Assembly (NCBI RefSeq): GCF_003024235.1 | Contig: NZ_KZ679084.1 | Coordinates: 272,683-336,682 of the forward strand | Length of the DNA stretch: 64,000 nt | From: Arenimonas caeni | GTDB taxonomy: Bacteria; Pseudomonadota; Gammaproteobacteria; Xanthomonadales; Xanthomonadaceae | Direction: 5' to 3' | In this document: positions 1 through 9,405 of the stretch, in pieces | How the letters are laid out: each line of letters begins with the position of its first letter | Numbering within the stretch: the first letter of the stretch is position 1 | Translations under genes and position numbers: made by a program | Notes under the pieces: model-generated | Databases searched by the model: none | What the model was told of the DNA's origin: nothing | Seen by the model: only the letters and a program-made list of their open reading frames with translations

Positions 1-816
1 CGGCGCCCGGCGCGATGCGGTGCCGCTGGCGCAGCAGGGCGTTGATGTCCTCCTCGACGTAGGGCAGGTCCTCGGACGAGGCCACGCCCACCGAGATCCG
101 GCTCACCACGTCGGCCCGGCGCGGCGTCACCGCGCCGCCGCTGGCCGGGGCGGCCGCCGTGGCGGCCGCGGCGGAGAGTCGACGCCGCCCGGTCTCGAGC
201 GGCACCAGCATCAGGTCGTCGGAATCCTGGCCCCAGCTGCCCTGCCCCTTGGGCGCGAGCACGCCGACCACGCGCAGCGGCACCCGGCCGAAGCGCACCG
301 TGGCGCCGACCGGGTCGGCCTCGCCGAACAGTTCGCGGCGCACGGTCTCGCCTAGGATCACCACCTTGTTGGCGGCGCTGTAATCGCGCGGCGAGAACTC
401 CGTGCCCAGCGCCAGCTGCCAGTCGTTGACCGGGAAGTAGTCGGCGTTCACGCCTTCCCAGCGGCTCGACCAGTTCTTCTCGGCGAACACCACCTGGCCA
501 CCGCCGGACACCGAGGTGGCCACGTACTGCACGCCCTGGATCTCGTTGCGGATGGCCTCGGCATCGCCGTCGGTCAGGCTGGCCTGGCTGCCGGCGCCGC
601 CGCGGGCGGGGCCGCGCGCCGAACCACCGAAGACTTCCAGCCGGTTCGAGCCGAGCTTGGAGATCATGTTGTCGAGCTCGGCCTGGGTGCCCTGGCCCAC
701 CGACACCATGACGATGACCGCGGCGATGCCGATGATCACGCCCAGCGCGGTGAGGATCGAGCGCAGCCAGTTGCCGCGCAGCGAGAACACGGCCGAACGG
801 AGCACGTCCGAGAGCG

Positions 817-820
<4 letters not shown>
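1..820 (-). CDS. MacB-type ABC efflux permease, N-terminal part (cut by window edge)
   Basis: Inner-membrane permease subunit of a MacB/LolE-type ABC exporter. About 273 codons are visible; the C-terminal membrane helices lie outside the window. After a short cytoplasmic start (MTLSDVLRSAVFSLRGNW) comes one membrane helix (LTALGVIIGIAAVIVMVS), then the long periplasmic MacB_PCD domain, with QGTQAELDNMISKLGSN right after the helix and DYFPVNDWQLALG and VVILGETVRRELFG further on. The ATG overlaps the stop of the ATPase gene as ATGA, so the two are translationally coupled. In E. coli MacB the ATPase and permease are one protein; here they are split. It would work with the upstream ATPase and MacA-like adaptor, probably with a TolC-type channel encoded elsewhere. 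The family is clear; the substrate is unknown. Confidence 0.9.
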
Positions 821-1526
<706 letters not shown>

Positions 1527-1530
<4 letters not shown>

Positions 1531-2990
1531 TGCGGGCGACGCTCCTGGCCGGTGACGACCTCGGCCCCCTCGTCGATGCCGCTGACCTCGGTCAGCGTGC
1601 CGTCCGAGACGCCCAGGCGCACCGGCACCGGCGCGAGCTTGCCGCCCGAAACGGTCCAGAGCGTGCCGCGGCGGGCGCTGGCCATGGCCTTGAGCCCGGC
1701 ATCCCAGTCGCTGCGCTGGCGCTCGTCCAGGCTGTCGCGGAATTCGGCGAAGGTGCGCTGGAAGGCTTCCTGCATGCGGGCACGCATCGCCTCGGGCGAC
1801 GGCGCGGCACCGCCATTGCCGGTCGCGCCGGCCGGCGCGCCGCTGGCGGCGGCCGAACGCATCGCCGCGGCGCGGGCCTCGGCGCGCTCGCGCATGGTCG
1901 CCATCGCCGCGTCGAAGGCGGCCTGCTGGTTCGGGGCGAGGCCCAGGCCGGCGGCCAGGGCCGGCAGGTCCTGCATCATGCCGCCGCCACCGGCGGGCGC
2001 GGCCGGCGCGGTGCCTTCGGGCGGCTGGAAGCGCAGGGCCACGTTGGGCACCCGCAGCACGCCCTGGCGCTGGCTGACGACGATCTCGGCGCTGGCGGTC
2101 ATGCCCGGCAGCAGGCTCTGGTCGGGGTTCTGCACCTGCACGACCACCGGGTAGCTGATGACGTTGGCGGTGGCGGTGGCGGCCAGGCGCACCTGGCGCA
2201 CTTCGCCGCGGAACTGGCGGTCGGGGAAGGCGTCGACGGTGAAGGTGACGGCCAGGCCTTCGCGGATCTGGCCGACGTCGGCCTCGTCCACGCTCAGGTC
2301 GATCTGCATCTGCGACAGGTCCTCGGCGATCTGGAACAGCACCGGGGTCTGGAAACTGGCGGCCACGGTCTGGCCTGGCTCGATGTCGCGCAGCAGCACC
2401 ACGCCGTCCACCGGCGAGCGGATGACCGTGTATTCGACGTCGAGGCGGGCGTTGTTCACCGCCGCCTGGCGCTGCAGCACCGAGGCCTCGGCCGAGACCA
2501 CGCGGGCGCGGGCCTGGTCGCGCGCGGCCAGGGCCAGGTCGGCCTCGCTGCGGGCGATCAGCTGGCGCGCGAGCAGGTCGGACTTGCGGGCGAAGTCGGC
2601 CTCGGCGTTCTTCAGCGTGGCCCGGGCCTCGTTGACCGAGGCGCGGGCGCTGGCCAGGTCGGCCTCGGCCTGCTGCAGGCGGGTCTGCAGCGGCGCCGGG
2701 TCGAGCCGGGCGATCTCCTGGCCGCGGCTGACGCGGTCGTTGAAGTCCACCAGCACCTCCTGCACCTGGCCGGACACCTGCGAACCCACGTCCACCGTGG
2801 TGGTGGCGCGCAGGGTGCCGGTGGCGGAGATGACCACGGCCACGTCGCCGCGGTCGATCTTCGCCGTGCGGAAGCCGGCGCCCGCGTCACCCTGGCCGCC
2901 GGCGAGCAGCCACCAGGCGGCCAGGGCCAGCAGGCCGGCGACGGCGGCGATGGCGAGGTTTCTGGGCAGGCGGGAACGTGCGGCGGGCAT
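1527..2990 (-). CDS. MacA-like periplasmic adaptor (HlyD/RND membrane fusion family) with a helical insert
   Basis: Membrane-anchored periplasmic adaptor expected to join the MacB-like pump to an outer-membrane channel. 487 residues, about 115 longer than E. coli MacA. N-terminal membrane anchor (AIAAVAGLLALAAWWLLAGG), lipoyl/hairpin region (VDVGSQVSGQVQEVLVDFND), coiled-coil hairpin (residues about 95-175), beta-barrel, and a membrane-proximal end with GVSDGTLTEVSGIDEGAEVV. Between VPNVALRFQPP and GTLWTVSGGK lies an extra helical segment of about 110 residues rich in Ala, Met, Arg and Gln, with two Spy/CpxP-like motifs (LGLAPNQQAAF and LDERQRSDW). I chose the ATG at 2990 rather than an upstream ATG because GGAG sits just before it. 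It is 75 bp downstream of the kinase gene and overlaps the ATPase start. Confidence 0.9.
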
Positions 2991-3065
2991 CGGGACTCCG
3001 TGGGGCAAAGGCAATCGGGAAGGATAACGCGCGGCGGCGTCCCGGGTTGACCCGGTGCGACCGGC

Positions 3066-4370
3066 TCAGTCGAGCGACTGGTACTCAGGGAAGCTGATGG
3101 TGGCGGTGGTGCCCTTGCCCGGCCGGCTCTCCAGCCGCACCGGCCAGCCGTAGCGGGCCGACAGGCGCTGGACGATGGACAGGCCGATGCCCTGCCCCTC
3201 CTTGTTGTGCTGGCCGCCCCGGAAGAAGGGTTCGAACACGCGCGCCAGCTGGGCCTCGTCCATGCCGATGCCGGTGTCGGCCACCGACACCTGGCCGGGC
3301 TCGACGGTGACGGTGATGCGGCCCTCGTCGGTGTAGTGGCAGGCGTTGCGCAGCAGGTTGCCCACCATCACCGACAGCACCCGCGCCGGCGCATGCAGGC
3401 GGAAGCCGCCGTGGCGCACGCAGCTGATCTGCACCGGCTTGCCGGCCAGCAGCATCCGCGCCTTCTCGACCTCTTCCGCGACCACGTCGCAGACGTCGAA
3501 GTCGTCGTCGGGCAGGCCGGTGTCGCCCTCGCGGGCCAGGATGAGGAAGGCCTCGATCAGCGCCTCCATGTCGCGGCCGGCGCCCTGGATGCGGCCCAGG
3601 GCCTTGCGCGACATCGGCGAGAGCTTGTCGTCGGCGGCCATCATGTCGCCGGCCACGCGGATCACGGTCAGCGGCGTGCGCAGCTCGTGCGAGGCGTCGC
3701 GGGTGAAGTCGCGCTCGCGCTCGACGAAGCTTTCGATGCGGCTGGCGAAGTCATGCAGCGACTGCGCCAGCACCAGGGTCTCGCCCTCGACGTCGGTGGG
3801 CAGGTTCTCGGGCTTGAGGATGGCCGATTCGGGCTGTTTCGGGTCCCAGCGCTGCACCTGCGAGGCCAGCCAGATCACCGGCGACACCGCCCGTTTCGAG
3901 GCGCGGTAGGTGGTCCAGGCGATCACGTAGATCACCACCAGCACGATCGCCAGCGGCGCCATGCCGAACCAGAAGGCCAGGCTGTCGACCTGCTCCTGCT
4001 TGAACAGCAGGTACAGACGCCGGCCCTGGCGGTCCTCCTCCACCAGCACCAGCGAACCGCCCTGGGCGCGCGGCAGGGCGTGGAAACCCACGGGCAGGCC
4101 GCGGATGTCGGCCGGCACGCGCGGGTTGTCGCCGCCGGCCGCCACCAGATAGCCGGTCATGTTGTAGGTGTCGGGCACGTCCGCGCCCGGGTCGGCGTGC
4201 AACCGCTGCCAGTAGTGCCGGGCCTCCTCCTGCAGCGCGGTCTGGATCAGCACGTGCTTGAGCACGGCCGAGGCGCCGTACACACCCAGCACCGCGGCGA
4301 AGCTGATCGCCGCGGCTTGCAGGATGAAGACGGTCCAGATCTTGCGGCGCAGGCCCTTGCGGTGCGGCAT
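3066..4370 (-). CDS. Two-component sensor histidine kinase
   Basis: Membrane sensor kinase, 434 residues, probable partner of the OmpR-type regulator encoded 3 nt upstream. Two membrane helices (about residues 11-35 and 137-158) enclose a periplasmic sensor domain of about 100 residues with no recognised fold. The second helix is followed by a linker and HisKA with phospho-acceptor DASHELRTPL. The ATPase domain shows the N box GNLLRNACHY, G1 VADTGIGMD and G2 GQGIGLSIVQRLS. Gene order regulator-kinase-MacA-ATPase-permease on one strand suggests the system senses envelope or antimicrobial stress and controls the pump (inference). The signal is unknown. Confidence 0.93.
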   Translation of the reverse strand: MPHRKGLRRKIWTVFILQAAAISFAAVLGVYGASAVLKHVLIQTALQEEARHYWQRLHADPGADVPDTYNMTGYLVAAGGDNPRVPADIRGLPVGFHALPRAQGGSLVLVEEDRQGRRLYLLFKQEQVDSLAFWFGMAPLAIVLVVIYVIAWTTYRASKRAVSPVIWLASQVQRWDPKQPESAILKPENLPTDVEGETLVLAQSLHDFASRIESFVERERDFTRDASHELRTPLTVIRVAGDMMAADDKLSPMSRKALGRIQGAGRDMEALIEAFLILAREGDTGLPDDDFDVCDVVAEEVEKARMLLAGKPVQISCVRHGGFRLHAPARVLSVMVGNLLRNACHYTDEGRITVTVEPGQVSVADTGIGMDEAQLARVFEPFFRGGQHNKEGQGIGLSIVQRLSARYGWPVRLESRPGKGTTATISFPEYQSLD

Positions 4371-4373
4371 CGA

Positions 4374-5087
4374 TCAGGCCGCCGGCGGCGCGTCGAGGTC
4401 GGCGATGCGATAGCCGGCGGTCTGCACGGTATGCAGCAGCGGGCGGTCGAAGGGCCGGTCGATGGCCTTGCGCAGGTTGTAGAGGTGGCTGCGCAGGGTG
4501 TCGGAATCAGGCAGGCCGTCGCCCCAGATCTCGCGCTCGATGTCGCGGCGGGTCACCACGCGCGGCGATTCGCGCATCAGGATGGTGAGCAGGCGCAGTC
4601 CGATCGGCGAGAGCTGGATCTCCTGGCCGGCGCGGGTGACGCGCAGGCTGGCGGTGTCGAGCACCAGGTCGGCCACCTTGAGCACCTCGGCGCTGACCTG
4701 GCGGCGGTCGCGGCGGATCAGGGCGCGCACGCGGGCCTCGAGCTCCTGGATGGCGAAGGGCTTGACCAGGTAGTCGTCGGCGCCGGCCTCCAGGCCCACG
4801 ACCTTGTCGTTGAGGGTGTCGCGGGCGGTGAGCATCAGCACCGGCGTGGACTTCTTGGCCTCGTTGCGCAGGCGCCGGCAGACTTCCAGGCCGTCCATGC
4901 GCGGCAGCATCAGGTCGAGCACGACCACGTCGTAGCTGTTGTCGGCCGCCAGGCGGTAGCCGTCCATGCCGTCGGTGGCGTAGTCGACGCCGAAGCCCTT
5001 GGACTCGAGGTATTCGCCGACCATTTCGGACAGGTTGCGGTTGTCCTCCACCACCAGGATCAGGCCAGCCGGGTCATCGCGTCGCAT
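4374..5087 (-). CDS. OmpR-family response regulator
   Basis: DNA-binding response regulator of 237 residues. Receiver domain with acidic pair (VVEDN), phospho-acceptor Asp in VVLDLMLPRMDG, switch Thr in MLTARD, and conserved Lys in LVKPF. The C-terminal winged helix has the OmpR-class ending (TLRSHLYNLRKAIDR ... LHTVQTAGYRI). The ATG at 5087 is preceded by GAGGAG at a good distance, which fixes the start; the frame stays open further upstream but without coding character. It is the first gene of the regulator-kinase-efflux run. Probable target is its own operon, including the MacA-like pump (inference from position). Confidence 0.93.
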   Translation of the reverse strand: MRRDDPAGLILVVEDNRNLSEMVGEYLESKGFGVDYATDGMDGYRLAADNSYDVVVLDLMLPRMDGLEVCRRLRNEAKKSTPVLMLTARDTLNDKVVGLEAGADDYLVKPFAIQELEARVRALIRRDRRQVSAEVLKVADLVLDTASLRVTRAGQEIQLSPIGLRLLTILMRESPRVVTRRDIEREIWGDGLPDSDTLRSHLYNLRKAIDRPFDRPLLHTVQTAGYRIADLDAPPAA

Positions 5088-5201
5088 TGGGGTCTCCTCG
5101 GGATGTGAAGATAACGTCTTCAGCTTTGTGAAGAGTAGACGCCAGGGGCGGTGAGCCGGATGTGAAGCCGGCGGCAAGGGGGGGTCAAGGCCGGAGCCGC
5201 C

Positions 5202-5342
5202 CGGGGTCGGGTGCAATTCGGGAGCCGGGGTCGGAGGTAATTTGCCCCGGCGCATCTGGCGGCCGGCACGCCGGGGACGGGTGCAATTTGCCCTGGGCAT
5301 CTGGCGGATCCGACGCGGCCGGAGCAAATTGCACCCGTCCCC
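5202..5342. repeat. Cluster of GGGGACGGGTGCAATTTG palindromic repeat units
   Basis: Four related units in the 273-bp gap between the divergent regulator and DUF486 genes: GGGGTCGGGTGCAATTCG (from 5203), GGGGTCGGAGGTAATTTG (from 5227), GGGGACGGGTGCAATTTG (from 5273), and an inverted unit CAAATTGCACCCGTCCCC (ending 5342). The last two can pair as a long stem. The same core recurs around 63.15 kb and 63.9 kb. The family behaves like REP/palindromic intergenic repeats; no transposase is nearby. The rest of the gap (5088-5201) shows no gene and must carry the regulator gene's promoter. Confidence 0.8.
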
Positions 5343-5360
5343 ACCCACCCGCCCCGCCCC

Positions 5361-5711
5361 ATGCCCGCCAACTTCAGCGCCTACGCCACCCCCGTCCTCC
5401 TGCTGGTGCTGTCGAACGTCTTCATGACCTTCGCCTGGTACGGGCACCTGAAGTTCAAGTCCAGCCCGATCTGGATCGTCATCTTCGCCAGCTGGGGCAT
5501 CGCCTTCTTCGAGTACTGCCTGCAGGTGCCGGCCAACCGGCTCGGGCACGCGGTCTACAGCGCGCCCCAGCTCAAGGGCATGCAGGAAATCATCACCCTG
5601 CTCGTCTTCGCCGGCTTCTCGGTCTGGTACCTGGGCGAGCAGATCAAGTGGAACCACGTGGCGGGCTTCGCCCTGATCGTGGTCGCCGCGTTCCTGATCT
5701 TCTGGGAGTGA
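5361..5711 (+). CDS. DUF486 (DMT-superfamily-like) small membrane protein
   Basis: Integral inner-membrane protein of 116 residues, the usual size for DUF486. Four hydrophobic helices: residues about 9-26, 36-55, 72-91 and 96-115. Family features visible are FMTFAWYGHLKF, SWGIAFFEYCLQVPANR and EQIKWNHVAGF. DUF486 belongs to the drug/metabolite transporter-like group of four-helix proteins, but no substrate is established. It stands alone between the repeat cluster and the convergent mazG gene. The ATG has no strong Shine-Dalgarno sequence. The family assignment is secure; the function is not. Confidence 0.88.
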   Translation: MPANFSAYATPVLLLVLSNVFMTFAWYGHLKFKSSPIWIVIFASWGIAFFEYCLQVPANRLGHAVYSAPQLKGMQEIITLLVFAGFSVWYLGEQIKWNHVAGFALIVVAAFLIFWE

Positions 5712-5715
5712 GGGG

Positions 5716-5735
5716 GTCGGGCCCGGAGGCCCTCC
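5716..5735. repeat. REP-like element core (GTCGGGCCCGGAGGCCCTCC)
   Basis: Imperfect palindrome between the DUF486 stop and the convergent mazG stop. It matches, inverted, the REP-like tail of the 10.15-kb element and resembles the elements at 24.45, 24.7, 49.69 and 61.47 kb. It lies where both genes end and could serve as a bidirectional terminator-like hairpin. Confidence 0.6.
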
Positions 5736-5751
5736 TGCAGGGGCGGCGGGG

Positions 5752-6600
5752 CTAGAGACCTTCGGCCTTGGCGCGGTTCCAGTAGGCGTCCTGGGCCTCG
5801 AGCGGCAGCGAGGAGAGCTCGACGCCCTCGGCGGCGGCCAGCTGCTCCATGCGCCGGAAGCGGCGCTCGAACTTGGCGTTGGCGCGGCGCAGCGCAGCGC
5901 CGAAGTCGACCTTTGCGTGGCGGGTGAGGTTGGCCACCACGAACAGCACGTCGCCCAGTTCGTCCTCGAGCCGGTCGCGCGCCGCGGCATCGGCCGGGTC
6001 GGCGGCGACGGCGTCGAACTCGGCGCGCACTTCCTCGATTTCCTCGTGCAGCTTGGCGATCACCGGCGCCGGGCCCGGCCAGTCGAAGCCGAGCGTGGCG
6101 GCGCGCTTTTGCAGCTTCACCGCCCGCTGCCACTCCGGCAGGCCGCGCGAGATGCCGGCGAGCACGCTGGTGTCGGTATCGCCGCGGGCGGCGCGCTCGC
6201 GGCGCTTGTGCTCCTCCCAGGCCACGGTCTGCGCCTCGGCACTTTCCACGGCCATGTCGCCATCGCGGGTATCGCCAGCCACCGCACGCTCTTGGGCTGT
6301 AAACACATGCGGATGCCGGCGCAGCATCTTGTCGCGGATGGCCGCCACCACATCGCCGAAGCCGAAATACCCGCCCTCCTCCGCCATGCGGGCGTGGAAG
6401 ACCACCTGCAGCAGCAGGTCGCCCAGCTCGTCCTTCAGGTCGGGCAGGTCGCCGCGGTCGATGGCATCGGCGACTTCGTAGGCTTCCTCGATGGTGTAGG
6501 GCGCGATGGAGGCGAAGTCCTGCTGCAGGTCCCAGGGGCAGCCGCCCTCGGGGTCGCGCAGGCGCGCCATGATGGCCAGCAGCTCGGCGATGTCAGCCAC
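5752..6600 (-). CDS. mazG: Nucleoside triphosphate pyrophosphohydrolase MazG
   Basis: House-cleaning enzyme that hydrolyses NTPs/dNTPs to the monophosphate and pyrophosphate. 282 residues with the two-domain architecture of E. coli MazG: N-terminal domain with CPWDLQQ, EEAYEVADAI and DELGDLLLQVVFHARM; C-terminal domain with LHEEIEEVRAEFDA and DELGDVLFVVANLTRH. The paired acidic Mg-binding motifs (EExxE...DELGD) are present in both halves. The start codon is GTG at 6600, overlapping the cysQ end by 8 bp, so it is the last gene of the nudE-cysQ-mazG run. Confidence 0.95.
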   Translation of the reverse strand: MADIAELLAIMARLRDPEGGCPWDLQQDFASIAPYTIEEAYEVADAIDRGDLPDLKDELGDLLLQVVFHARMAEEGGYFGFGDVVAAIRDKMLRRHPHVFTAQERAVAGDTRDGDMAVESAEAQTVAWEEHKRRERAARGDTDTSVLAGISRGLPEWQRAVKLQKRAATLGFDWPGPAPVIAKLHEEIEEVRAEFDAVAADPADAAARDRLEDELGDVLFVVANLTRHAKVDFGAALRRANAKFERRFRRMEQLAAAEGVELSSLPLEAQDAYWNRAKAEGL

Positions 6601-7393
6601 GGCCGCCCTCGCCCAGCCAGTCGCGCCACGGCAGCCCGGCGTCGCCGAGCGCGATGAAGTGCGGGTTGAGGATGTCCTGCTTGCGGTTGTAGTCGAGCGG
6701 TGTGCCGTCCAGACGCAGCACCGCGCCGCCGGCGGCCTCGAGCACGCACTGGGCGGCGGCGGTGTCCCACTCGCTGGTGGGGCCGAAGCGCGGGTAGACG
6801 TCGATGACGCCCTCGGCGATGCGGCAGAACTTCAGCGACGAACCCAGGCCGTGGCGCTCGGTCTCGCCCATGCGCGCCAGCGCGGCGGCGGTGCGTTCGT
6901 CCAGGTGCGAACGGCTGGCGGCCACACGCAGCGGCGCGGTGGCCGGGCGGCGGGTGGCCAGGCGGCGGTCGTCGCCGGCCTCGCGCAGCCAGGCGCCTTC
7001 GCCCTGCAGGCCGTGCAGCAGGTAGTCGAACACCGGCGCGTACACCACGCCCAGGACCGGCCGCCCGCCTTCGATGAGCGCGATGTTGACGGTGAACTCG
7101 CCGTTGCGCTTGACGAACTCGCGGGTGCCGTCGAGCGGGTCGACCAGCCAGTGCCGGGTCCAGGTGCGGCGCACCGACCACGGGATGTCGGCGTCCTCCT
7201 CGCTGAGCACGGGGATGTCGGGCGAGAGCGCGCGAAGCCCGGCGACGATGAGCCGGTGCGAGGCCAGGTCGGCCTGGGTCAGCGGGGAGTCGTCGGCCTT
7301 GGCCTCGACGCTGAACTCGCGCCCGTAGACCTCGAGGATCGCGGCCCCGGCCTCGCGGGCCAGGCCGATGCAGGCCTCGCGCAGTTCCTTCAC
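6593..7393 (-). CDS. cysQ: 3'(2'),5'-bisphosphate nucleotidase CysQ
   Basis: Hydrolyses 3'-phosphoadenosine 5'-phosphate to AMP, recycling the by-product of sulfate assimilation. Member of the inositol-monophosphatase fold: metal sites in LSEEDADIP, DPLDGTREF and SEWDTAAAQ are all present; length 266 is normal. The start is a GTG at 7393 overlapping the nudE stop as GTGA, with GAAGGAACGAGG just upstream; the frame is open further back, but that extension lies inside nudE and has no homologous character. Middle gene of a translationally coupled nudE-cysQ-mazG operon; the nudE-cysQ pairing is also common in other gammaproteobacteria. Confidence 0.95.
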   Translation of the reverse strand: MKELREACIGLAREAGAAILEVYGREFSVEAKADDSPLTQADLASHRLIVAGLRALSPDIPVLSEEDADIPWSVRRTWTRHWLVDPLDGTREFVKRNGEFTVNIALIEGGRPVLGVVYAPVFDYLLHGLQGEGAWLREAGDDRRLATRRPATAPLRVAASRSHLDERTAAALARMGETERHGLGSSLKFCRIAEGVIDVYPRFGPTSEWDTAAAQCVLEAAGGAVLRLDGTPLDYNRKQDILNPHFIALGDAGLPWRDWLGEGGRG

Positions 7394-7935
7394 CCTCGTT
7401 CCTTCAGCAGTTCGCGCACGATGAACAGCGCCGCCAGCGAGCGGCCCTCGGAGCACTCCTCGCGCAGCATCAGCTCGTGCAGGCGGTCGAGCCGCCAGGG
7501 CACCACCTCGAGTTCCTCGGGTTCGTCGCCGGGCAGGCGCTCGGGGTAGAGGTCCTCGGCAAGCACCAGCTGGATCTGGTGGCTCATGTAGGTGGGCGCA
7601 AGGGTGATCGAGCGCACCTGGGTGAGCTTGCGCGCGCCCATGCCCACCTCTTCCTTGAGCTCGCGGTTGGCGGCCTCTTCGACCGTCTCACCGGCGTCCA
7701 TGCGGCCCTTGGGCAGGCCCAGTTCGTAGCGGTGGGTGCCGGCGGCGTACTCGCGGATCAGCAGCACGGTGCCCGGCTCGGGCACGGCGGCGATGATCAC
7801 CGAGCCGTGGCCGCCGCTGACCAGGCGCTGGTAGCGCCGGCGCTCGCCGTTGCTGAACTCCAGGTCCAGGATCTCCCGGCGGCCGTTCTCGAGCGGCTGT
7901 GCTTCGCGGGCGTGGATGGTCGGCAGGGGGCGCAT
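7390..7935 (-). CDS. nudE: ADP compounds hydrolase NudE (Nudix family)
   Basis: Nudix hydrolase of 181 residues acting on ADP-ribose, NADH and related ADP compounds (family knowledge). The Nudix box is complete: GRMDAGETVEEAANRELKEE followed by VG. The flanks GTVLLIREYAAGTHRYELGLPKG and SHQIQLVLAEDLYP fit NudE rather than the tRNA-decapping or MutT groups. First gene of the operon with cysQ and mazG. Its ATG lies only 6 nt after a TAGAAT -10 box (7942-7947, minus strand), so the message may be leaderless. Confidence 0.9.
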   Translation of the reverse strand: MRPLPTIHAREAQPLENGRREILDLEFSNGERRRYQRLVSGGHGSVIIAAVPEPGTVLLIREYAAGTHRYELGLPKGRMDAGETVEEAANRELKEEVGMGARKLTQVRSITLAPTYMSHQIQLVLAEDLYPERLPGDEPEELEVVPWRLDRLHELMLREECSEGRSLAALFIVRELLKERG

Positions 7936-7941
7936 CCCTTG

Positions 7942-7947
7942 ATTCTA
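7942..7947 (-). promoter_or_regulatory. Probable -10 box of nudE (TAGAAT)
   Basis: TAGAAT read on the minus strand, separated by six bases from the nudE ATG. Transcription would start at or within a base or two of the start codon. The same spacing is seen before yqgE, prfC and others in this window. No convincing -35 box. Confidence 0.55.
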
Positions 7948-7974
7948 GCCGGTGCCGGGGTTGCCGTCCCGGCG

Positions 7975-8010
7975 TTGGACAGGCGCGGCCGCGGCGCGGA
8001 TCATCCGCGC
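7975..8010 (+). promoter_or_regulatory. Putative bioA promoter with operator-like palindrome
   Basis: TTGGAC (7975-7980) and GATCAT (7999-8004), separated by 18 bp, form a plausible sigma-70 promoter ending six bases before the bioA ATG. The -10 region lies in the middle of a perfect 17-bp palindrome, GCGCGGATCATCCGCGC (7994-8010), that abuts the start codon. Such placement is typical of a repressor operator, or the RNA hairpin could mask initiation. It does not resemble the known BirA operator. Regulatory role is inferred. Confidence 0.4.
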
Positions 8011-9405
8011 ATGGACAGCCCCACCGAATTCGCCCGCCTGGACGCGGCGGCCTGGCGCGAGCGCGACCTGGCCAGCGTCTGGCACCCCTGCACCCAGATG
8101 AAGGAACACCCGGGCACCCTGCCCCTGGTGCCGATCCGGCGCGGCCGCGGCGCCTGGCTCGAAGGCGTGGACGGCAAGCGCTACCTGGACGCCGTCAGCA
8201 GCTGGTGGACCAACCTGTTCGGCCACGCCGAGCCGCGCATCGCCGCCGCCATCGCCCGCCAGGCCGGCGAGCTCGAGCACGTGATCTACGCCGGCTTCTC
8301 GCACGAGCCCGGCCTGCGCCTGGCCGAGTCCCTGCTGGCGGTGGCGCCGCGCCAGGCCGGCCGCGCGCCGCTGGCGAAGGTGTTCTACGCCGACAACGGC
8401 TCGGCGGCGATCGAAGTGGCGCTGAAGATGAGCTTCCACAGCCACCTCAACCGCGGAGACGGCAAGCGCACGCGCTTCGTCGCCCTGACCGGCAGCTACC
8501 ACGGCGAGACCCTGGGCGCGCTGTCGATGGGCGACATCCCGCTCTACCGCCGGGTGTACGCGCCGCTGCTGCTTGAGCCGCTGTTCGCGCCCTCGCCCGA
8601 CGCCTTCGAGGCCGAACCGGGCGAGTCGGCCGAGGCCTGCGCGCTGCGCCGCGCCGACCAGCTGGCGGCGATCTTCGAGGCCCACCCGGGCGAGATCAGC
8701 GCGCTCATCCTCGAGCCGCTGGTGCAGTGCGCCGGCGGCATGCGCATGTTCCACCCGGCCTACCTGCGGCGCGCGCGCGAGATCTGCGACGCGCACGGCG
8801 CGCACCTGATCGCCGACGAGATCGCGGTCGGCTTCGGCCGCACCGGCACCCTGTTCGCCTGCGAGCAGGCGTCGATCGCGCCGGATTTCCTGTGCCTGTC
8901 CAAGGGCCTGACCGGCGGCTTCATGCCGCTGTCGGCGGTGCTCACGACCCAGCACGTCTATGAGTCCTTCCTCGACGATTCGCGCGAGCGCGCCTTCCTG
9001 CATTCGCACAGCTACAGCGGCAATCCGCTGGCCTGCGCGGCGGCGCTGGCCTCGCTGGCGATCTTCGACGAGGACGACGTGCTGGCGCGCAACCGCCGCA
9101 CCGCCGCGCGCATGGGCGAACTGGCGGCGCCGCTGGGCGCGCATCCGCGCGTGGCGCAGGTGCGCCAGACCGGCATGATCCTGGCCATCGAAACCCGCGC
9201 CGCCAGCGGCGAGGACGGCACCGCCGTGGAGATCGCCGGCCGCGCCGGCCTGCGCGCCTACCGGCACGCGATCGAACGCGGGGTGGTGCTGCGCCCGCTG
9301 GGCGACGTGCTGTACTGGATGCCGCCCTACTGCGTCGGCGAGGAAGAACTGGTGCACCTGGCCGACGTCACCACCACGGCACTGGAGGAGGCCACGCGGC
9401 CATGA
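8011..9405 (+). CDS. bioA: Adenosylmethionine-8-amino-7-oxononanoate aminotransferase BioA
   Basis: PLP enzyme of biotin synthesis: converts KAPA to DAPA using S-adenosylmethionine as amino donor. 464 residues. Diagnostic BioA features: WHPCTQM near the N-terminus (residues about 24-30), SSWWTNLFGH, DNGSAAIEVALKM, the GSYHGETLGALS substrate segment, DEIAVGFGRTG and the PLP lysine in LSKGLTGGFMPLSAV. The ATG at 8011 was chosen because homology begins there. It ends in an ATGA overlap with rsmE. No other bio genes are in the window. Confidence 0.96.
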   Translation: MDSPTEFARLDAAAWRERDLASVWHPCTQMKEHPGTLPLVPIRRGRGAWLEGVDGKRYLDAVSSWWTNLFGHAEPRIAAAIARQAGELEHVIYAGFSHEPGLRLAESLLAVAPRQAGRAPLAKVFYADNGSAAIEVALKMSFHSHLNRGDGKRTRFVALTGSYHGETLGALSMGDIPLYRRVYAPLLLEPLFAPSPDAFEAEPGESAEACALRRADQLAAIFEAHPGEISALILEPLVQCAGGMRMFHPAYLRRAREICDAHGAHLIADEIAVGFGRTGTLFACEQASIAPDFLCLSKGLTGGFMPLSAVLTTQHVYESFLDDSRERAFLHSHSYSGNPLACAAALASLAIFDEDDVLARNRRTAARMGELAAPLGAHPRVAQVRQTGMILAIETRAASGEDGTAVEIAGRAGLRAYRHAIERGVVLRPLGDVLYWMPPYCVGEEELVHLADVTTTALEEATRP

